This document shows, piece by piece, positions 59,040 to 64,000 of a stretch of 64,000 nt of DNA. The DNA lies in NCBI GenBank assembly GCA_050949055.1, contig JBMNFA010000001.1, forward strand, positions 682,001 through 746,000, in the 5' to 3' direction. Position 1 is the stretch's first letter, and each line of letters opens with the position of its first letter. The position numbers were made by a program, and so were the translations under genes. Under the pieces are notes generated by a model. It searched no databases and was not told the origin of the DNA. It saw nothing but the letters and a program-made list of their open reading frames with translations. The stretch comes from JAEZJZ01 sp050949055 (GTDB lineage: Bacteria; Bacillota; UBA994; UBA5500).

Positions 59040-59387
59040 ATGAAGAAACGAGACAAAATGTTGATGGAACTGGGCAGTAAAGCCACAATTTTCGGTCTAG
59101 GCCTGTTGGCTGCAAAAAAGTTGCGCCCGTACGCCAAGTATTTCATCATTGGAGGAGTGGCGGCTACCGCACTCCCTGGCGTGATGGCAGCTGTGGAGCA
59201 GATTAAGGCCAAACGCTCTGCGGAGCAGACGGTGGAAGAAGTACAAGTTGAGCAGGCGGAAGGATGTTGCGAACAGGAGCCGACTCCTGAAGCCACAACC
59301 AGCAGCGGAGAAGCCGCCTGCTGTAAAGAAGAGGCTGCGACACCCTGCCCTGAAGAGGCAGAAGTAGCCGAATGCAAAGAAAAGTAG
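59040..59387 (+). CDS. Small membrane-associated protein with Cys/Glu-rich tail
   Basis: This 115-residue protein has a basic N-terminus (MKKRDKMLMELG), two short hydrophobic stretches (ATIFGLGLLAAKKL, YFIIGGVAATALPGVMAA) and then a low-complexity acidic tail with repeated cysteine pairs (EGCCEQEPTP, AACCKEEAATPC). The tail could bind metal. ATG 59040 has GGAGGAGG upstream; the frame is open further to 58869. Function unknown. Confidence 0.65.
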   Translation: MKKRDKMLMELGSKATIFGLGLLAAKKLRPYAKYFIIGGVAATALPGVMAAVEQIKAKRSAEQTVEEVQVEQAEGCCEQEPTPEATTSSGEAACCKEEAATPCPEEAEVAECKEK

Positions 59388-59418
59388 GGGCGACCGGGCG
59401 TTATCCAAATAACCCCTT

Positions 59419-59449
59419 GGGGCTGCATCAGCTGTGCTGAGGCAGCCCC
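59419..59449. terminator. Hairpin between convergent genes
   Basis: GGGGCTGC and GCAGCCCC pair around a 15-base loop. T tails are weak, so this is a tentative terminator for the 59040 gene and the isomerase. Confidence 0.5.
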
Positions 59450-59454
59450 ACTCT

Positions 59455-60261
59455 CTATTCCATGGTTGAGTTTCCCCAGCCCAGCCACTGTAGGCTTTGT
59501 TCCACATCCACCCACCTCTCCAGCTCCAGCACGCACGGCAAGTAACGGTTTCGGCTCTGCAACGTGCTCAACAAACCCAGGATGTCAGCATTGCCTTGCC
59601 CCAGGGCCAAGTGCTCATCCCAGGTGCCGTGGTTATCTGAAAGGTGGAGGTAGGTCAGGCGCTCCCCCAAGGTGTCCACCCACTCTGACCAAGGGACCGT
59701 TGAATAGACATGCGCATGCCCAGCGTCTAGGCAGGCGCCGAAGCGGGACGGGGGCAGCCTGTCCAACAACCTGGCCAGTGGCTCAGGCGTTTGGTCCCAT
59801 ACGTTCTCCAACACAACCTTTACACCAGCATCCTCTATTTCCGGCAACAACTGTTCGAACCAGCGCAGACTAGCCTCTTCCCAGATGTAAGAGTAATCGG
59901 GTTGAGTCAAGTTAGGATTGTACTGGGTATGCAACACCAAGTAGCTCGCTTGTAGCGCCTTGGCAACTGCCAAGGCCTGGCGGTAGCGCTTGGCGGTCAA
60001 CCGACGCAACCCAGGCTCGGGGCTAGCTGGGCTGAGATCCAGAAACGGGCCATGAACGCTGATCAAGCCAGGGACGGACCGACAGAGCGCTTTCCACTGC
60101 TCCAACTCTCGCTGCCAATCTCCGTCCAACAGCTGCGGCGAAGCGAAGGCGCTCACTTCCAGACCACAGACACCTCTCTCCAAGTCAGGTAACGCTTGCT
60201 GCAGCTCCGGGCCTTGCAGTTGCACCAAGTAATTCGGCTTTGCCAATGGCACGACCACCAC
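59455..60261 (-). CDS. Sugar phosphate isomerase/epimerase-like TIM-barrel protein
   Basis: This protein of about 268 residues has a xylose-isomerase/AP endonuclease-2-type TIM barrel: GLEVSAF, ISVHGPFLDLSPASPEPG, YLVLHTQYNP, VVLENVWDQTPEPLARLL, FGACLDAGHAHVYS, LTYLHLSDNHGTWDEHLALGQG and VLELERW. The metal ligands Glu, Asp, His and Glu all appear in order. The start is uncertain: GTG 60261 (AAGGAG upstream) or GTG 60267 are likely, while the frame goes on to 60396 through the terminator of the preceding gene. Substrate unknown. Confidence 0.82.
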   Translation of the reverse strand: MVVVPLAKPNYLVQLQGPELQQALPDLERGVCGLEVSAFASPQLLDGDWQRELEQWKALCRSVPGLISVHGPFLDLSPASPEPGLRRLTAKRYRQALAVAKALQASYLVLHTQYNPNLTQPDYSYIWEEASLRWFEQLLPEIEDAGVKVVLENVWDQTPEPLARLLDRLPPSRFGACLDAGHAHVYSTVPWSEWVDTLGERLTYLHLSDNHGTWDEHLALGQGNADILGLLSTLQSRNRYLPCVLELERWVDVEQSLQWLGWGNSTME

Positions 60262-60366
60262 CTCCACTCCTTGTTTTGTTCCCTCCTTCGCTGGAGCCTG
60301 AGGTGAATCCTGCTTGGCGGGTAGATAGGCAACATAGCTAGCAGCTGCTCTTCTGCTCTCAACAAG

Positions 60367-60397
60367 TTTGAGCCGGCAGTCAGTCTGCCGGCTCAAA
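60367..60397 (-). terminator. Terminator overlapping the stop of the zinc-ribbon gene
   Basis: TTTGAGCCGGCAG pairs perfectly with CTGCCGGCTCAAA around 5 bases and contains the stop codon of the 60380 gene. A short T-rich tail (CTTGTTGAG) follows. Confidence 0.65.
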
Positions 60398-60661
60398 TTT
60401 ACTCTCCCTCAGCCATTGATAGCGCTCTGCCGACAGCAGGCTGCCGCATGCAGCGCAGCATAGCCAAATTCCGTCATCCTGCCAGCGGATCTCCACTAGG
60501 CCACCGCAATCCGGGCAAGGCAGTTTATACCCTGGCTGCACCCAAAGGGACGGAATTGACCGACAGAGGGCCCGGCGCAGCAACCTGCCCAACAGCATGG
60601 CTGCAGGTATGGCTAACGCGATATACATAGTGCCCCAGAAGACGATGGCCTGCTTGTTCAC
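60380..60661 (-). CDS. Membrane-anchored zinc-ribbon protein
   Basis: This 93-residue protein has an N-terminal transmembrane helix (IVFWGTMYIALAIPAAMLLG) and a C-terminal zinc ribbon (LPCPDCGGLVEIRW...WLCCAACGSLLS), with paired CxxC motifs. The start GTG 60661 has GGGGTGGG upstream. Function unknown. Confidence 0.65.
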   Translation of the reverse strand: MNKQAIVFWGTMYIALAIPAAMLLGRLLRRALCRSIPSLWVQPGYKLPCPDCGGLVEIRWQDDGIWLCCAACGSLLSAERYQWLRESKFEPAD

Positions 60662-61027
60662 TTGCCCACCCCATTCTCTGCTTCTATTTACAGAGCATGG
60701 GCAAGTTCTTAGTCAGCTAAACCTGCACAGCGATTATTCTCCCGGTCGTGGCAACCCTGGGTTGATGCCCCCTCAGCTGATAAAACTGGATGTGATTGAG
60801 TCTGTTCCTCACCTGAGTAGACTGAACTGGGGCGCGATGTTTGTCGCCGCCTGAACACTGCCAGTAGAGGCTCCGCTCTGTTTGCAGTTCAAGTAGGCCC
60901 GGCACCTTCGTCACCCGACAAAAGAACTGTTTCCACAGCAGCGACGGTTCTTCATTCTGGAGAATCTTCTAATCTCACACGCCTGGGTGGCCGCAAAGGG
61001 GTGATAAGTCTGGCCACAACTGTTCCG
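60662..61027. other. Intergenic region before the second ABC operon
   Basis: About 365 bases separate the end of the second ABC ATPase (minus strand) and the zinc-ribbon gene. I see no gene or known RNA element here; it should contain the ABC operon terminator and the zinc-ribbon promoter. Confidence 0.4.
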
Positions 61028-61993
61028 CTAAAAGAGCCTAGCTACGGCGCTCTCAATATCCGGTTCGGTTATGCGCAGGTCGCGAATCTCACCCAGTTCA
61101 GAGAGGCGCTGCAGCAGCCCGTTGGCTGTATGACGGGAGCGGTCGAAATGGACCACTGCACGGGTGGCGCTGACCCACTGCAGCTTGATGCCGTTCTGCA
61201 TGGGCTCCATCAGCGGCAGCGGCCGGGCAAAGTCAACAATCATCACGCTCTCCACTCCGATCTGCGTCAGCAGTTGGTCTATAGTCCCATCCAAGAGGAT
61301 TCTCCCATGGTTGATCACCATCACCCGCTGGCATAGCCGCTCGATGTCCCGCAAATCGTGCGTGGTCAGGAGCACAGTCACGCCCTGCCGGTTGATCTGC
61401 TGCAGGAACGTGCGAATGGCCTGCTTGGCGACCACGTCCAAGCCGATGGTTGGCTCGTCCAGGAACAGTATCTGCGGTTGATGCAACAAGGCCGCTGCAA
61501 TCTCACCGCGCATGCGTTGTCCCAGAGAAAGCTTGCGTACCGGCGTATCCCAGAACTGCCCCAGCTGTAGCAGGTCGTTGCAGGAATTCAACATCCGGTG
61601 ATAATTCTGCCGTGGCACCTGATACATCGCTGCCAGCAGCTCAAAGGACTCGATCAGTGGCAGATCCCACCAAAGCTGACTGCGCTGACCGAAGACAACC
61701 CCGATTTGCCTCACTACCTGCTGCCGCTCCTGTTGAGGGCTATGCCCCAACACTTGGACTGAACCAGAGGTGGGGTGCAATATCCCGGTGAGCATCTTGA
61801 TTGTAGTCGATTTGCCAGCACCATTGGGGCCAATGTAACCCACGAATTCTCCCGGCGAAATCTGAAAGTTAATCTCCTCGACTGCCGTTACCGTCCTGCC
61901 TTTACGGCTAAGCAGACTACGCACGGCACCAAACGGACCGGGCAATGTCTCGGCAACGAAGAACTCCTTGCGTAAGGCCTTGACAGCGATCAT
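61028..61993 (-). CDS. ABC-2 transporter ATP-binding protein (second system)
   Basis: This 321-residue ABC ATPase has Walker A GPNGAGKST, Q-loop FGQRSQLWWDL, signature LSLGQRMR, Walker B ILFLDEP and TTHD. It is a paralogue of the 4225-5256 ATPase, down to the N-terminal segment before Walker A (GPFGAVRSLL...VEEINFQISPGE). ATG 61993 follows GGGAGGG. It lies 70 bases after the second permease on the minus strand and is the last gene of the operon, the reverse of the gene order in the 4-7 kb system. Confidence 0.93.
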   Translation of the reverse strand: MIAVKALRKEFFVAETLPGPFGAVRSLLSRKGRTVTAVEEINFQISPGEFVGYIGPNGAGKSTTIKMLTGILHPTSGSVQVLGHSPQQERQQVVRQIGVVFGQRSQLWWDLPLIESFELLAAMYQVPRQNYHRMLNSCNDLLQLGQFWDTPVRKLSLGQRMRGEIAAALLHQPQILFLDEPTIGLDVVAKQAIRTFLQQINRQGVTVLLTTHDLRDIERLCQRVMVINHGRILLDGTIDQLLTQIGVESVMIVDFARPLPLMEPMQNGIKLQWVSATRAVVHFDRSRHTANGLLQRLSELGEIRDLRITEPDIESAVARLF

Positions 61994-62063
61994 GGCATTT
62001 CCCTCCCTATTGGTCACGCGACTGATGGGTTCAACGATTGATCAAAGGGCAGTGCCCCGCAGG

Positions 62064-62855
62064 TCAACTGCCACTGCTATGGTAGGCGGCCTCTCCCACC
62101 CGCCAGAACCTTAGGGCCAAATACAGCGATGCCACGGCCGCTAGCCAGGGAAGCAACAGATCCCATGGCGAGCCACCCAGCCCCAAAGCGAACCTGGCCG
62201 GTAGATAACCGATAAACGAGACCGGCAGCAGGGTCAGCAGCCCGCGTAACCAAACGGGGTAGATGCTGGTTGGGTAAGAGGCGGCGTAGTTCGCAGCGTA
62301 ATAGGTCAATGTCTGCAGGTCACGCACCCGGCCAAACCAGAAGGCACAGGCGGCGGTGGCTATGCTGATGGAAAAGAAGATCACTGTGCCGCAGATGGGC
62401 ATCAGCAGCAAGTAGCCGTACATCCAGCCCAGAGACGCAATGCCTCCTAGATAATGCAGAGAGATCAGCAGTGCAGTCAATCCCTGCAGCACTCCTCCCA
62501 GGCGGAAGAACTCCACCTTTCTTCCCAAGAGCACTAGCAAACTGGGCCAAGGCCGCAGCAGAATCCCATCGTATTCACCGCGGATGATGTAGTTCTGGAA
62601 CATATGCAGTTCACACCCGAATACGCGAAACATGGCGCTGGAAATGCTGGTGATGCCGTAGATCACTCCGATCTGGGCGGCACTCCAGCCGCCGACAGAC
62701 TTGGTGCGATAGAGGATAGTCAGGACCACCAGGAAGTCGGACACCGTAACTAGGGTCTGGAAGATCACGGAGGCGATAAAACTGAACCTGTACTGTAACA
62801 CCGATTGCCAACTGGCCTTGAGCAAGCGGCCATAGAGACGAATCGCCGCCCTCAT
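62064..62855 (-). CDS. ABC-2 transporter permease (second system)
   Basis: This 263-residue permease has about six transmembrane helices, with the DUF990-like features FQNYIIRGEYDGILLRPWPSLLVLLG and FWFGRVRDLQTLTYYAANYA. Start ATG 62855 overlaps the stop of the preceding permease by 4 bases (ATGA) and has GGAGGTG upstream. It would form a heterodimer with that protein. Confidence 0.88.
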   Translation of the reverse strand: MRAAIRLYGRLLKASWQSVLQYRFSFIASVIFQTLVTVSDFLVVLTILYRTKSVGGWSAAQIGVIYGITSISSAMFRVFGCELHMFQNYIIRGEYDGILLRPWPSLLVLLGRKVEFFRLGGVLQGLTALLISLHYLGGIASLGWMYGYLLLMPICGTVIFFSISIATAACAFWFGRVRDLQTLTYYAANYAASYPTSIYPVWLRGLLTLLPVSFIGYLPARFALGLGGSPWDLLLPWLAAVASLYLALRFWRVGEAAYHSSGS

Positions 62856-63628
62856 CCTCCTTGCACCTCCAGGCGCCTCCGGGCTAGGCGTGTCGCCCTG
62901 CGACAAGCAATGGTGAGGATGACAGCCCAAGTGGCTGGAATAGCCAACGCTTGCGCCCCCTGTAGACCCAGATAAACCAAATTGGGATAATGCGCAAATG
63001 AAGCCCAGGGGAGGTAGGGAAAGATGCGGCCTAGGATGCCCGGCAGCAGGTCCACTGGCAACTGCACCCCGGAAGCCGCAGTAAGAAAGACCATATTGAA
63101 ATAAGTCACCCAGCGAATGTCAGTAGTCCAGAAGCTGGCTATTCCCTCCAGATAGCCCAGGCAGAGGGAAACGTAGAGGGCTAAGGCGAGACTGGGCACC
63201 AGAAGCAGCAGTGCTGACCAGGTGGGGATGCGATAACCCACCGTCACTGCGTACAACAACCATAGTGGCAGTGAGCGGTAGATAAGCGCATATGCGTGTT
63301 CGCCAAAGGACCGGCAGATAACGTAGCCGAAGAAATCGACAGGGCGCAACAGCTCCAGGCTGACATCCCCGCTGCGCACAGACAACTGGATCTCCAATCC
63401 TGCTTTGCGGTTCACCAGGGCGAACAGGCACTGGCCAAAAGCCGTCCACAGCACCAATTGTTGCCTGCTATAGAGGCCCACCCCGCCCTGGGTGCTGGAA
63501 GCGGCGGTCCAAATGTAGATCATGATGTAGCCAAAGATGCCGCCACCCAGAGTGCTGACCAGATGAGCTGCCCGGTATTGCAGGTTTCGTTGGTAGGTTT
63601 TGGAAGCCAGCAGCCAATAGCAGAGCAA
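62852..63628 (-). CDS. ABC-2 transporter permease, first gene of second operon
   Basis: This 258-residue permease has about six helices and a conserved loop (IQLSVRSGDVSLELLRPVDFFGYV) equivalent to the LLLRPASYLL motif of the first system. TTG 63628 is preferred because AAGGGGGTGG lies just upstream; the frame extends to another TTG at 63658. An extended -10 (TGATATAAT) on the minus strand at 63711-63703 may be its promoter. Unlike the first operon, it has no riboswitch-like leader. Confidence 0.87.
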   Translation of the reverse strand: MLCYWLLASKTYQRNLQYRAAHLVSTLGGGIFGYIMIYIWTAASSTQGGVGLYSRQQLVLWTAFGQCLFALVNRKAGLEIQLSVRSGDVSLELLRPVDFFGYVICRSFGEHAYALIYRSLPLWLLYAVTVGYRIPTWSALLLLVPSLALALYVSLCLGYLEGIASFWTTDIRWVTYFNMVFLTAASGVQLPVDLLPGILGRIFPYLPWASFAHYPNLVYLGLQGAQALAIPATWAVILTIACRRATRLARRRLEVQGG

Positions 63629-63702
63629 GAAACCACCCCCTTGCTGAAAGATGGACAAACAAAATCCCGCTGCTGTCTAGATATACCATCCAGCAGGAGC
63701 AG

Positions 63703-63711
63703 TATTATATC
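63703..63711 (-). promoter_or_regulatory. Possible promoter of the second ABC operon
   Basis: Minus-strand TGATATAAT is an extended -10 element, 75 bases before the predicted start TTG 63628. The -35 region is poor. Confidence 0.4.
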
Positions 63712-63856
63712 ATAGGGGAAAGCTCCTCGCCAAGAAAGAATAGTTGAGCATGGAGCTGCATAGCCGACCTGACGCCGTGGGCGTGAAAACATATTAAGAG
63801 AGCGAGAAATTCGCTCTGCTGGATGGGAAAGGATAAGGGCAGGAGGTGATCTAGTC

Positions 63857-64000
63857 ATGCATCAACTGCCAGTCCGATGCAGCGTTGAGAACTGCCACTA
63901 TTGGGAGAACGGAGCCTGCTACGCATCGCAAATTCTGATCACCAGCGATCAGGTGGGTGCCAGCGAGCCTGACAGCTTCGACGCTCCGGTGGCCAGCAAC
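63857..64000 (+). CDS. DUF1540-domain protein (partial, cut by window edge)
   Basis: The first 48 codons are present: MHQLPVRCSVENCHYWENGACYASQILI, then an acidic stretch. The RCSVENCHYWENGxCxAxxI pattern is the small Cys-rich DUF1540 domain common in sporulating Bacillota and likely to bind metal. ATG 63857 follows AGGAGGTGAT. The gene continues beyond the right edge. Confidence 0.88.
   Translation, partial: MHQLPVRCSVENCHYWENGACYASQILITSDQVGASEPDSFDAPVASN

Noticed and set aside
60262..60396. Longer start of the isomerase at TTG 60396
   Set aside because: It would begin inside the terminator hairpin of the zinc-ribbon gene, and the extra 45 residues are a low-complexity Gln/Ala/Pro/Lys stretch without family match.
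63629..63790. Search for a second ykkC-type leader before the second ABC operon
   Set aside because: None of CTAGGGTTCCG, GGTCC(A/G)AG or the GGG..AAAAG..CCC motif is present.

Overview
The window is 64 kb of moderately GC-rich bacterial chromosome carrying about 60 protein genes with little space between them. Gene content points to a Bacillota (Firmicutes) organism, probably Clostridia-like. The markers are a GerMN lipoprotein, DUF421/DUF4363 neighbours, a DUF438 protein, DUF1540, LysM proteins, a pyruvate kinase with the extra C-terminal PEP-utiliser domain, a tryptophan T-box leader and a ykkC-family riboswitch. Strong AGGAGG-type ribosome sites and many TTG/GTG starts fit this. I cannot name the genus. 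I saw no rRNA, tRNA, CRISPR array, prophage or intact insertion sequence.

Layout. 0-1.3 kb: the end of an unidentified gene, a decayed group II intron and an unknown gene. 1.3-1.6 kb: three tandem copies of a structured ~68-bp repeat; a fourth, inverted copy lies at 45.3 kb. 1.6-4.0 kb: PRPP synthetase, a Nudix-like protein and a GerMN lipoprotein. 4.0-6.8 kb: promoter, ykkC-family riboswitch, terminator-like hairpin and a three-gene ABC-2 transporter operon. 7-16 kb: central metabolism and housekeeping (pyruvate kinase, threonine synthase-RidA, CCA-adding enzyme, malic enzyme, adenylosuccinate synthetase). 16-26 kb: LysR regulator, YhaM-type exonuclease, 2-amino-3-ketobutyrate CoA ligase, thioesterase, a frameshifted LysM/M23 peptidase and envelope proteins including a membrane-anchored FHA-like protein and a DUF421-DUF4363 pair. 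26-44 kb: many peptidases (M14, TldE/TldD, two M20, S9), an Orn/Lys/Arg decarboxylase, and a flavin-redox locus (triple FMN-binding lipoprotein, ApbE, Gx transporter). 44-52 kb: beta-propeller lipoprotein, signal peptidase I, T-box-controlled trpS, a thioredoxin-like/GNAT fusion and Tex. 52-61 kb: NhaC antiporter, LysM-propeller protein, M28 peptidase, peptidoglycan-binding protein, trypsin-like protease and small hypotheticals. 61-64 kb: a second ABC-2 transporter operon and the start of a DUF1540 gene.

How the genes relate. Most are independent short operons. Clear functional units are the two ABC-2 transporters, thrC-ridA (RidA can clear reactive enamines made in threonine/PLP metabolism), tldE-tldD, and FMN lipoprotein-ApbE-Gx transporter (extracytoplasmic flavinylation). 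The best leads are the riboswitch, whose sequence looks more like the ykkC subtype-2 (ppGpp/PRPP/nucleotide) group than guanidine-I yet sits before an exporter-like ABC operon, and the four-copy repeat with compensatory changes in its hairpin. Two genes look damaged: cca by an in-frame TGA, the M23 peptidase by a frameshift. All assignments come from reading the sequence; no database search was run.
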